This document shows, piece by piece, positions 19,219 through 28,244 of a DNA stretch of 35,637 nt. The notes beneath the pieces were generated by a model, which saw only the letters and a program-made list of their open reading frames with translations, ran no database searches and was not told the DNA's origin. Within the stretch, counting starts at the first letter, position 1. Each line of letters opens with the position of its first letter. The position numbers and the translations under genes are program-made. The DNA comes from Candidatus Harrisonbacteria bacterium (lineage in GTDB: Bacteria > Patescibacteriota > Minisyncoccia > UBA6257 > WO2-44-18). The stretch is from positions 1-35,637 of the forward strand of contig JACOXP010000002.1 of assembly GCA_016182295.1 (NCBI GenBank), read 5' to 3'.

Positions 19219-20310
19219 TTATTTTTTAAGCTTTAAAATAATTCTTTTTTCCGCCGGCTTTACGGATTCGACCTTAAAGACGTAGATTTTGCCGATTTCA
19301 AGCGCCTTTTCCATTTCTTCAACTCCTCCGAATTCAGAAACGTGGATCAATCCTTGAATTTCCGAATCGAGAGCCACGAAAGCTCCGTAAGGATTGAAAC
19401 GAACCACCGTGCCTTTATATTCTTCGCCAGCTTTATATTTTTTCTCAACAACATCCCAAGGATTTTCCTGAAGAGCTTTTAACGAAAGAGAAACACGGCC
19501 ATCTTTGATCTCGGTTATTTTTGCCCGAACGCTGTCGCCGACTTTTACGACCTCCTTCGGATTTTCAATTAACTTGTGGCCAAGTTCGGAAATATGAATC
19601 AGGCCCTCAATAGCCGGGTTGTCGGCAAATTGCATAAAAGCGCCAAAATCGGCAACGCCGGAAATAATACCTTCGACTACGTCGCCTACATTATACTTAG
19701 CTATCAACTCCTTAACGTTTTCGTTGACAATTTCGCGCTCCGACAAAATAAGCTTATAGTTGCGGGGATTGACGTCAATTATTTTCACCTGCAATTCCTG
19801 GCCAACGAATTTTTTAAGTTCTTCAAGAATTTTCTCTTTATTTCCGTCTTCCACCCTTGGAAAATGGTCGGTGGTTAATTGAGAAATTGGAATAAAGGCC
19901 TTAAGTTGATTGAATTCCGCGGTCAAACCGCCGGTATTGGCGCCGCTGATTTTTATAGTAATTACCTCGCCTGCTTCTTTAAGGTCTTTCACTTCTTGCC
20001 AAGCCCTTTGTTTGCCAACCTCCTTTAGAGAAAGTTCGATATAGCCGTCGTCATTTTCCGAATCCAGGATTTTTATCGTTGTCGCATCTCCGGTTTTGAG
20101 ATTTTTGACCACATCTTGAGCGTTCATCAATTCCGACCCGTAAAGAATGCCCGTGCCGAACGCGCCAAGGTCAAAATAAACCGCTTTGGCGGATTTTTTC
20201 ATGATTTTACCCTCAACTAAGTCCCCCGCTTTTAAGATGTTTATTACATTAGTATTGCTCTTCAAAAGCTGGCCGAGGGCTGAAGGGTTTTTGTTCGGAA
20301 TGCTAGACAT
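19219..20310 (-). CDS. rpsA: S1 RNA-binding domain protein (30S ribosomal protein S1-like)
   Basis: Four S1-like repeats ([40 protein letters not shown]). Start taken at MSSIPNK; the ORF track extends to 20355. Confidence 0.88.
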   Translation of the reverse strand: MSSIPNKNPSALGQLLKSNTNVINILKAGDLVEGKIMKKSAKAVYFDLGAFGTGILYGSELMNAQDVVKNLKTGDATTIKILDSENDDGYIELSLKEVGKQRAWQEVKDLKEAGEVITIKISGANTGGLTAEFNQLKAFIPISQLTTDHFPRVEDGNKEKILEELKKFVGQELQVKIIDVNPRNYKLILSEREIVNENVKELIAKYNVGDVVEGIISGVADFGAFMQFADNPAIEGLIHISELGHKLIENPKEVVKVGDSVRAKITEIKDGRVSLSLKALQENPWDVVEKKYKAGEEYKGTVVRFNPYGAFVALDSEIQGLIHVSEFGGVEEMEKALEIGKIYVFKVESVKPAEKRIILKLKK

Positions 20311-20358
20311 CTGTTGTGTTAGACGAAGTATAACAGAAGATTTTGCTATAATCAAGTA

Positions 20359-21639
20359 GTGACTAAGAACCAGATAGTTTTAATAGGAGCGGGACTTTTT
20401 ATAATTGTAAGCTTGGCGCTGCTTTTTTATTTCGGGTCTCAAAAGCCGGAAAGCGAGCTTTCCGGCAATCTCGTTTTTTGGGGAGTTTTTGACTCACCCA
20501 GAATAATGGATGAAATTATCACCGCTTATAAAAAACAGCATCCAAAGGTGGAAATTCAATATCGGCAACTACCTTCGGAAACTTACGAACGCGATCTTCT
20601 TAACGCTTTGGCGGGCACGGCGCCGCCGGACTTGTTTATGTTTCACAATACTTGGCTGCCAAAGCATTTTGACAAAGCGGCGGCGTTTCTTGATTCGGAA
20701 ATCACACTCACCAATCTCCGCGATTTGTTTCCGAGAGTAGTCGAGCAAGATTTCGCTCCCGACGGTTTCATTTACGCTCTGCCGTTGTATATAGATACTT
20801 TGGCAATGTTTTACAATCAAGAATTTTTGGACAACAAGGGAATAGCGATTGTGCCAAAAACTTGGGAGGATTTCGAGACCGTTTTGCCAAAACTCCGTGA
20901 ATTGGACAATTTCGGTCGGATTCAAAAAGCGGCGGCGGCGATCGGCGGATCGAATAAAAGCATCAATCGCGCGACTGATCTTTTGAATCTGATTTTTCTT
21001 CAAGCCGGAACGCAAATGACCGCGCCGGATTTTTCCAGGGCCACCTTCAGCGCCGGCCAAGGATCGAGCGCTCTTAACTTTTATCTCAAGTTCGCTAATC
21101 CTCTTTCTCAATTTTATACCTGGAGCGATGGAGTGACTTATTCACTGGATAGTTTTGCCGCCGGAGAAACGGCGATTATGTTCAATTATTCTCATCAAAT
21201 AGCGTTCCTCAAAGAAAAAAATCCGTTTTTGAATTTCCGAGTGGCGCCAATGCTCCAGCCGCGAGATCGAACCACTGACGTGAATTTCGCGAATTATTGG
21301 GGCGTAGCGGCGCTGGCGAAAAGCCCACAACAAGCCGTCGCCAAAAATTTCATTTTGTTTTTAACCGCCAACCCGACGATTTCCCAGCAGTACTTGACCG
21401 CCACCGGCAAGCCGCCGGCGCTAAGAATGCTGATTAACAGGTATCAGTCCGATCCCCAGCTTGGCATTTTCGCCAATCAGGCGCTCACCGCCAGATCGTG
21501 GCCGCAAGTTGACAACGTTGCCGTGGAGAACGCTCTTTCCGGAATGATAGAATCGATTTTGGCCGGCCGCTCGCCAGCCGATCGCGCCCTGCGCGAAGCG
21601 GAAAACGCGATTACGAATTTGATGGAGAGAAAACGGTAA
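20359..21639 (+). CDS. Extracellular solute-binding protein family 1 (ABC sugar-binding type), GTG start
   Basis: N-terminal TM/signal; LVFWGVFDSPRIMDEIITAYKKQHPKVEIQYRQLP, GTAPPDLFMFHN, YALPLYIDTLAMFYNQEFL. Confidence 0.88.
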   Translation: MTKNQIVLIGAGLFIIVSLALLFYFGSQKPESELSGNLVFWGVFDSPRIMDEIITAYKKQHPKVEIQYRQLPSETYERDLLNALAGTAPPDLFMFHNTWLPKHFDKAAAFLDSEITLTNLRDLFPRVVEQDFAPDGFIYALPLYIDTLAMFYNQEFLDNKGIAIVPKTWEDFETVLPKLRELDNFGRIQKAAAAIGGSNKSINRATDLLNLIFLQAGTQMTAPDFSRATFSAGQGSSALNFYLKFANPLSQFYTWSDGVTYSLDSFAAGETAIMFNYSHQIAFLKEKNPFLNFRVAPMLQPRDRTTDVNFANYWGVAALAKSPQQAVAKNFILFLTANPTISQQYLTATGKPPALRMLINRYQSDPQLGIFANQALTARSWPQVDNVAVENALSGMIESILAGRSPADRALREAENAITNLMERKR

Positions 21640-21640
21640 T

Positions 21641-22036
21641 ATGAAAAAATTTTTAAAAGTTTTATTAATTCTTTTCTTAATTACGATTTATAATTTACCG
21701 ATTACCAACGTGGCTTTGGCCCAACAAAGCCGTTTTATTCCCTGTGAGGCGTCTTTGCCCCCGGACGGAAAAGTTGGCGGCGGATGCGATATCCATGATT
21801 TTATAGTATTTCTTAAAAACATCATCAATTTCACATTTTACGTCGCGATTCCCCTGGCCGTGATTTTTATTGTTTGGGGCGCGTTTGTTATAATGACAGC
21901 TGGCGGTTCTGAAACGCGATTCGGCAAGGGAAAAAGCATTATTACCGCCGCGGTCATCGGCTTAGCGATCCTTTTCGGTTCGTGGCTGATAGTAACAGTA
22001 GTCGTCAGATTTTTGGAAACAGGAACAGTGCAATGA
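21641..22036 (+). CDS. T4SS pilin-like (TrbC/VirB2-type) small membrane protein 1
   Basis: 131 aa: signal peptide then two TM segments (FTFYVAIPLAVIFIVWGAFVIMTAGG, IITAAVIGLAILFGSWLIV). Confidence 0.7.
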   Translation: MKKFLKVLLILFLITIYNLPITNVALAQQSRFIPCEASLPPDGKVGGGCDIHDFIVFLKNIINFTFYVAIPLAVIFIVWGAFVIMTAGGSETRFGKGKSIITAAVIGLAILFGSWLIVTVVVRFLETGTVQ

Positions 22037-22554
22037 ATAAACAAATTTTTCCAATTTTAATAATCATATTTATAGCGCTGTTTTCTTTCGGAATGATGTC
22101 TGACCATGCTTCAGCAAATTTTCATTTAGATGAGTACGGTCGGCCTAGTAACCTTAATCAAGGCGATGGCGGCGCCGGCTTTCCATCCAACGTAAGCCCC
22201 ACCGTTACACCATCGCTTGGTTCCGATACCCTAAGCGTTCCACCTCCGGGATCTGGTACTTTAAGCACACCATCGGATAATGCCGGGGATCTTCCTAATC
22301 CTATCGGCACAACCAGTTTCGTTGAACTTTTAAATAGAATTGCTTACTTTCTGCTTATCATCGCGGTGCCGATCGCTACCATTATCATTATCTATGGGGC
22401 TTTTCTGATAATGACTGCCGGCGGCATCCCCGCGAATCTGGAAAAAGGGAAAAAAGCGATTCTTTACGCCGTTATCGGCCTTGCGATACTTTTTCTGGCC
22501 AGGGTAATTATGGCTTTATTAGCGCAGCTGCTCGGAACGACAATTAATTTCTAA
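22033..22554 (+). CDS. T4SS pilin-like (TrbC/VirB2-type) small membrane protein 2
   Basis: ATGA overlap with upstream stop; MNKQIFPILIIIFIALFSF signal, then LLIIAVPIATIIIIYGAFLIMTAGG ... ILYAVIGLAILFLARVIMALL. ORF-track start 21982 is upstream of the likely start. Confidence 0.72.
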   Translation: MNKQIFPILIIIFIALFSFGMMSDHASANFHLDEYGRPSNLNQGDGGAGFPSNVSPTVTPSLGSDTLSVPPPGSGTLSTPSDNAGDLPNPIGTTSFVELLNRIAYFLLIIAVPIATIIIIYGAFLIMTAGGIPANLEKGKKAILYAVIGLAILFLARVIMALLAQLLGTTINF

Positions 22555-22606
22555 TTTGCTATACTAAAAAAGCTGATTAAAAGGTCGAAGTGATCCTTTA
22601 ATTATA

Positions 22607-22942
22607 ATGAAAACAATCTCAAAAATAGCTTTAGTAGGTTTGACGATGCTTCCATTGTTGGCAGGGGCCCAGGCCCCCCCGAAATTTGTGGGGGCAGACC
22701 CAGATGCGTTGGAGCAGGTTCTTAAGTTTATAAATAAAATTGCCGACTGGATGCTCGGGTTCCTCGTTGCGCTTGCAGCAATTTTTATCGTCATCGCGGC
22801 GTATTATTACCTGACTGCTAGCGGCAACCAGGAACAAACCGGAAAAGCGAAAAGTATGATTATTTACGCTATCGTTGCTATAGTAATCGGCCTTCTCGCG
22901 AAAGTTATTGTGCAACTCGCGACGCAATTAGCCGGGGCGTAG
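22607..22942 (+). CDS. T4SS pilin-like (TrbC/VirB2-type) small membrane protein 3
   Basis: 111 aa: signal peptide, WMLGFLVALAAIFIVIAAYYYLTASGNQEQTGKAKSMIIYAIVAIVIGLLAKVIVQL. Confidence 0.72.
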   Translation: MKTISKIALVGLTMLPLLAGAQAPPKFVGADPDALEQVLKFINKIADWMLGFLVALAAIFIVIAAYYYLTASGNQEQTGKAKSMIIYAIVAIVIGLLAKVIVQLATQLAGA

Positions 22943-22967
22943 GCTAGGTTATTTCTCAGAAAAATAA

Positions 22968-22997
22968 AAACTCCTCCGATGTTCATCGGAGGAGTTT
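22968..22997. terminator. Intrinsic terminator hairpin shared by convergent genes
   Basis: aaactcctccgatgttcatcggaggagttt; the minus-strand read is followed by TTATTTTT. Confidence 0.75.
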
Positions 22998-23006
22998 GGT
23001 TTATGT

Positions 23007-23492
23007 CTAGCTTGGCCAGACATAAACCACCGCAATTCCTATGCCGCAAAATCGTAATTCAGAATTTGCGGCATCAGAACCAGAGTTCTTGTGGCGACCG
23101 GATCGAATTTCTAAAATCTTTTTTCCGGTCGCGTTCTTAACGTCCACATGGACGCCGGTGATCTTTACGTTATGACCTGCCGGAATCATCACCCTTCCTG
23201 AATCGCATCTGTGAAGGACGATGGAGAGTTTGTGCCTGCCTTCAGGAACCGGGAAACTCGCAAAGTCCCCCAAGACGCCAAGATCCTCATATTCCTCCGT
23301 TTGATTGCTGACCACAGCGGATGGGGCGGGCTCGGCCGCAGAGAGGGAGGGGTTCCATCCTGTGATGAGAATCATGATGATTCCCAACGCAGAGATGATG
23401 AAAATTCCCACCGCAACCTTGCGGGCCTTCCTGCCACTTTCGGTGTTCGCCATCGGAGGTGGGCTACTGACGGACTTTTTTTCCTCCACCAT
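23007..23492 (-). CDS. Hypothetical single-TM protein
   Basis: 161 aa; TM VAVGIFIISALGIIMILITGW; SD-like GAAAGG upstream of start; followed by a terminator. Confidence 0.65.
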   Translation of the reverse strand: MVEEKKSVSSPPPMANTESGRKARKVAVGIFIISALGIIMILITGWNPSLSAAEPAPSAVVSNQTEEYEDLGVLGDFASFPVPEGRHKLSIVLHRCDSGRVMIPAGHNVKITGVHVDVKNATGKKILEIRSGRHKNSGSDAANSELRFCGIGIAVVYVWPS

Positions 23493-23493
23493 G

Positions 23494-24303
23494 CTACTTT
23501 CCTTTCTTAAAAAGACGTCCCACGATCGAGGAAACTACGGCTTCCGCGGTCTTTGACGTGTCGGCCGTCAAACCGAAGTTCTGCGTGGACTCCTTGATGA
23601 TGCCAAGCTGCGTCTGAATAATCTTCAGAGCAACCCGAAAATCAAGATCCTGGCCGTTTTTGGCGGCCTGCTTGACGAGGTCCTGCGCGAGCTTTTTTAC
23701 TTCCCCCATCTCAAGCCTGCGCTTTTCGTTGATCTTCTCCTGCGCTTTCCGTTCGACTTCCGCTTCGGTGAGTTTCGCTGGAAGTTCAGGGTCGTTGATC
23801 AACACGGCATGAACTTTCACGCCGTAGTAGGCCTCAAGGTTGCGATTGCCGATCATGAAAGTTTTGAACTTTTCCATGACCGCGGTACCGATCTCGCTGA
23901 GGTGATCCATCACCTCATCGTGATCTTTGTACCCACGAACTTTGATACTGGTCAACGACCGGATCCGATCGGTTAGCGCGGTTTCGATCTGCGCCGATTC
24001 AAATCCAAAGAATCGCTTGAGTCGCTTGACGGCTGGCTCGTACTCCGCCGACATGTCAAGATGGATCACCTCTTCGTCCTTCGTATCGGCAGTCAGCTTG
24101 ATAGCGAGAGTGCGGCGAAGAAGAGAGGCCTGCTTGAACGGCCTTTCGAAAGGCCAGAAAATCAACTTCGGGCCAGGACCCACCCCGCGAGTCGGTATGC
24201 CCAGAAAAGCGAACAGAACCCCGGAGTAAGGCTGAACGACGAAAAAGCAGAGATACGCATAGGCCGCGACCAGAGCCAGCGAGAACAGCATTAGAAGAAC
24301 CAT
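23494..24303 (-). CDS. SPFH/Band 7 domain membrane protein
   Basis: N-terminal TM, LRRTLAIKLTADTKDEEVIHLDMSAEYEPAV..., YYGVKVHAVLINDPELP, Lys/Glu-rich helix. Start assigned to the Met preceded by AAGGAGG (24303) rather than 24339. Confidence 0.78.
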   Translation of the reverse strand: MVLLMLFSLALVAAYAYLCFFVVQPYSGVLFAFLGIPTRGVGPGPKLIFWPFERPFKQASLLRRTLAIKLTADTKDEEVIHLDMSAEYEPAVKRLKRFFGFESAQIETALTDRIRSLTSIKVRGYKDHDEVMDHLSEIGTAVMEKFKTFMIGNRNLEAYYGVKVHAVLINDPELPAKLTEAEVERKAQEKINEKRRLEMGEVKKLAQDLVKQAAKNGQDLDFRVALKIIQTQLGIIKESTQNFGLTADTSKTAEAVVSSIVGRLFKKGK

Positions 24304-24388
24304 CTTAACCCTCCTTAATTTCAGGTTTTCAATTTTCAAAAAACACGCCCTTACCTTATCATACTTACCTTAAAAAGTCAAATTCACT

Positions 24389-26602
24389 TTAATCGACTAT
24401 TAGGAATATATGCTCGTTGCCTACAAGACTTCCCGTTTCAAGTTTTGAGTAAAAACCATTCGCTTCTCTGTACCACCAATTACCAGAAAGGTCTTCGTAT
24501 ACTAAACCGTTATCGTTATAAGAGATGATCTTTTTGATATCATAAGTGGGTATCCACCGAGGCACCGTCAGATCGTAACCGACATTGCGGACTTCATTAT
24601 ACGCTCTTTCGGCGGCAAATACTTCCATTTCGTCATTACTTTCCTTTGACAAAAATAAATCGTCACTAATAAATCCGAATTCTGCTACCGGATATTGAAT
24701 ATGGGCCAACCCGCCAATTCTTTTGCCACTGACGGTATCATAGTATCGATGTATAAACTGAAGCTGAGAACCCGCAATAACTTCTAGGATCGCGACGATC
24801 GAAGCATTTCTGTTGAAATTCAATAACCTACTGGAAACAACGCTACCGGATTGTACGCGAGAAAAACCATACTCACTTATGCCGCAATCTTGCCCATTGA
24901 GAAAATTGGAAATGGCGCCGGTTTTTAAATCCAAGGATTTAATCAGCCATATTTCACAGTTGCTTTCTTTTTCAGTTTGAGAAAGAAGAATTTTATTTGG
25001 AGTAGGGGCAAAAAGGGAGTAGTTGGCTTTAGATCGATAAACTACGGAGCCGATTTTGGAATATTCTCCAGAATCAATTTTTAGTTTATGGAACTCTAAT
25101 TCGGTATTTTGGGAATTTGGTTTAATGAAAAAAATCTCATTATTGTCGTCAAAAGAAGCGGCAGCCAACACTGTTTTGGCCGATATTTTAGACATTGATT
25201 TTTCGTCAGGATCAACTATTAAAATATTATTTTTATCAGCAAAGACCACTTTCTCGTTTGGTAAAACCCCCAACGATTTGAATCCGTCTCTTAACAGATC
25301 TAAAATTAATACGTTCCTCGGCTCATCAAATTTTTTCAGATCGGCAATTTCTAAGACCAAATCTCGCGATTCCTCCAAACGCCCAGATACCCTACCAAGA
25401 TAAATAAATCGATACTGCGGAAATGTACCGGCTATTGTATGTATTTTCTCGTTATCAACAAGAACCGTTCTTAAATAATTGATTCGATCGCTGCCGCTTT
25501 CCAGAATATCCACTAAAAAATTCTCCAATTTGCGGACTTTTTGATTTTCCAGATTAAAAACTAATTTCTGACTTGGCTCAAACAGCTCCGACCTCTGCGC
25601 CTCACAGGCCGGCGAAGGAGAATATGGATATTTGCCTGGCGACTTAGCAAGTTCAAAATATTTTTGATTTAATTTTTCTTTGCTGTAGAAAATTTCTTTT
25701 TCGTCATCGCTCCATGAATCAATAAAATAACTGCCGGGCTCGACATCCACTATTACCCATTCTTTTTTTTCCAAATCGTAAACTTTTAGTACGTTGGAGT
25801 AATAAAACGGGCCGCCTTCCTCACCACCACAATTTACCGCATCCTCAGTTGGAACCGCAGAGGCAAAAAACTTTCCATTGGGTGAAAATTTTCCGGAAAG
25901 CCCTGAATATTTTAAAACTTTTTCCAACTGATTGGTTTCTAAATCGAAGCTGTATAAAGCCGAGATGTTGCCCGCTCCGGGAGCAAGGGCGCTTAAATAC
26001 AATGTTTCCGGATCTCGCCAATCAAATAAGACAAAGCCTGGAATAGGCCCGCCTAAACTTCTAATATTCTCGCCATCAAATAGGGTGGATTTTGCACCGG
26101 TTTCTAAATCTAATAAAATCAATTCATAGCCTCCGTAAAACGACTGATCGGGAAGAGGTTCTTTATAAAGAACAACTGCCAGCTTGTCACCGTCCGGCGA
26201 TGCAACTAAATTTACAATGGCTTGTCCCTCAAGGTAGTAACGTTTTTGACCGGTTGTTAAATCGCGCAATTGGATTCTTTTTTCTTCATTAATAACAAGT
26301 TTGTTATTTTTTGGTAAAATGGCGACGGATTGTACATAATGGCCCGCCTCCCCAATGTTAAAATTGTGGCTTTTTTGCTTTGAAGAAGGGTCGTAAGAAA
26401 AAACGCTATACATAGGATAAAGCCGATCTTTCGTAGAATATCCGCCTATTTGTTCGGCAAAAACATGGATTTCTCTATGGTCATCGCCAGATGTTAAAAG
26501 TCCTTCCCCTTTTAGAAATGCAAATCCTCCAATTAAAACCGCCGAAATCACTACAATGCCCAAAACAACTACTGCGGTTGTACTAAACCCTTTCTGAATC
26601 AC
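24389..26602 (-). CDS. Large membrane-anchored beta-propeller-like (TolB/WD40-like) protein
   Basis: 737 aa, N-terminal TM, repeated SPDGDKLAVVL / FSPNGKFFASAVP / SWSDDEKEIFYSK blade-like motifs. Confidence 0.7.
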   Translation of the reverse strand: MIQKGFSTTAVVVLGIVVISAVLIGGFAFLKGEGLLTSGDDHREIHVFAEQIGGYSTKDRLYPMYSVFSYDPSSKQKSHNFNIGEAGHYVQSVAILPKNNKLVINEEKRIQLRDLTTGQKRYYLEGQAIVNLVASPDGDKLAVVLYKEPLPDQSFYGGYELILLDLETGAKSTLFDGENIRSLGGPIPGFVLFDWRDPETLYLSALAPGAGNISALYSFDLETNQLEKVLKYSGLSGKFSPNGKFFASAVPTEDAVNCGGEEGGPFYYSNVLKVYDLEKKEWVIVDVEPGSYFIDSWSDDEKEIFYSKEKLNQKYFELAKSPGKYPYSPSPACEAQRSELFEPSQKLVFNLENQKVRKLENFLVDILESGSDRINYLRTVLVDNEKIHTIAGTFPQYRFIYLGRVSGRLEESRDLVLEIADLKKFDEPRNVLILDLLRDGFKSLGVLPNEKVVFADKNNILIVDPDEKSMSKISAKTVLAAASFDDNNEIFFIKPNSQNTELEFHKLKIDSGEYSKIGSVVYRSKANYSLFAPTPNKILLSQTEKESNCEIWLIKSLDLKTGAISNFLNGQDCGISEYGFSRVQSGSVVSSRLLNFNRNASIVAILEVIAGSQLQFIHRYYDTVSGKRIGGLAHIQYPVAEFGFISDDLFLSKESNDEMEVFAAERAYNEVRNVGYDLTVPRWIPTYDIKKIISYNDNGLVYEDLSGNWWYREANGFYSKLETGSLVGNEHIFLIVD

Positions 26603-26606
26603 AGTC

Positions 26607-27992
26607 CTACATTATCATGAAATTTTCCTTAAGCCAATCTAACAAATTTTGGGTGTCACGAGCTCGATTGTCTGAGCCCAAGATAATAATCGCCACTGGT
26701 ACATTACCGGACGAGATTTTAAAACTCCATACGGTTGCTAAAGTTTGTCGAGCGGCAATGGTTTCGCCATTTTTTACGCCAATTAAACTGTCGTTGTCAT
26801 AAAACTCATTGTAATTTTTAAGACCAGGGATTTTTAATTCTCCAAATGGAAAATAATCTTTGCCCTTGGTAATATCGAATAAAAATTTTCTCTTGTTATA
26901 AATATAATGGAGAAGTCTGGATAAATCCTCGGCAGTGGAAACGTTATTGTTGCTTATACCACTTGGATCGGCAAACGTCGTATCAAGCATTTGCAACGAC
27001 ATAGCCTTAACGTTCATATTTTTTATAAAATTATCTTTTCCGATAAAAGCGGCTAAAACATTGGCCGAATCATTTGAAGACTGCATCAGAAGTGGATATA
27101 AAAGATCAAAAGCTTTATAATATTCCCCAATTTTTGGCTGGAAAGCAGTAAGTGCATTGGCAAGAACGCTGTCAGTAACCTTTATTATCTTATCTAAATA
27201 AATTAATTCGCTTGCCACCACACCGGTCATTAATTTCGTCAAAGACGCAACTGGTAATGGTTCAGTCGAATTTTTTTCCAAAATTTTATCGCCGGTTGCC
27301 AAATTAATTATTAAAAAAGATTTAGCGGAGATATTAGGAATCGGAGATTGACTTGATGATCTCGATTGCAAAAAACCAAAATTGGATATCGGTTCCTCGT
27401 CCAGAACCAAAACGGGAATACCGGGGGCAGCAAATTCAAAAATCTTTTTTGCGTCTTGAGTGGATAGCCGGATACAACCACCAGAATATTCTGGATTCAC
27501 GGCCGTACCATTTTCATGATAAGGCCAACCATGAATAAAAAAATTGCCGTAAAACTGAATACTGTAAGGCATCCAAACCTTACCAATTGAAGAAAAGTGA
27601 TTGGTTTCCTTATTTAAAACTTCGTAATTTCCAGTTGGGGTCTCCCACCAACTGCCCTCTCTTCCTTTGGTTAAGATTTCAAAACTATCTATTTCCTTAC
27701 CGTTTCTATACAATACTAGGCGCATCTGCCGTAAATCAATCTCGATAAAATCGGATCCCAAATTTACATATTCTTTTTTAGAGTCTAGAAATTTTTGTTC
27801 ATCGGGGAAAACAAATTCTCGCGCATCAATAAAGTTGTTTTGGGAATCGGCTAATTTTCCGTAAAACTCGAGCGCCGCTTTTTCTTTTATTTTGACGAGA
27901 TCCCCCTGATCATGCCAAAAACGAAAAACTAATCCACTTAAAATCCCGATTATCGAGAGTAAAAACCCATACAGAACTAATTGGCGATTCAT
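26607..27992 (-). CDS. Bifunctional L,D-transpeptidase (YkuD) plus D-alanyl-D-alanine carboxypeptidase (S11) fusion
   Basis: YkuD: FIHGWPYHENGTAVNPEYSGGCIRLS. S11: SLTK, SSNDSAN, VKNGET. Confidence 0.88.
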   Translation of the reverse strand: MNRQLVLYGFLLSIIGILSGLVFRFWHDQGDLVKIKEKAALEFYGKLADSQNNFIDAREFVFPDEQKFLDSKKEYVNLGSDFIEIDLRQMRLVLYRNGKEIDSFEILTKGREGSWWETPTGNYEVLNKETNHFSSIGKVWMPYSIQFYGNFFIHGWPYHENGTAVNPEYSGGCIRLSTQDAKKIFEFAAPGIPVLVLDEEPISNFGFLQSRSSSQSPIPNISAKSFLIINLATGDKILEKNSTEPLPVASLTKLMTGVVASELIYLDKIIKVTDSVLANALTAFQPKIGEYYKAFDLLYPLLMQSSNDSANVLAAFIGKDNFIKNMNVKAMSLQMLDTTFADPSGISNNNVSTAEDLSRLLHYIYNKRKFLFDITKGKDYFPFGELKIPGLKNYNEFYDNDSLIGVKNGETIAARQTLATVWSFKISSGNVPVAIIILGSDNRARDTQNLLDWLKENFMIM

Positions 27993-28125
27993 TTTTATAT
28001 TTTAACACAAAAATCGCGCTTCTTTAAAAAGTCAAATTAACATTGGCAAACGCTATGTGGCTTGGTATGATCCCCAAAGTTGCGTATTATTTAAAAAGAA
28101 AATATTTAACGGCAAAACCATTTTT

Positions 28126-28210
28126 GCGGGTGTAGCCAAATTGGTAAAGGCGCACGGCTTAGGACCGTGTGGGGAAACCCTTGGAGGTTCGAGTCCTCCC
28201 ATCCGCACCA
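28126..28210 (+). tRNA. tRNA-Leu(UAG), CCA encoded
   Basis: gcgggtg...cggcttaggaccg...ggttcgagtcctcccatccgcacca; long variable arm, anticodon TAG. Confidence 0.96.
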
Positions 28211-28244
28211 GAATAAAAGCATCGTATAGTATATAATTGAACTT

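Noticed and set aside
20569-21111. 180-aa minus-strand ORF
   Set aside because: Antisense to the solute-binding protein; Arg/Lys-rich shadow translation.
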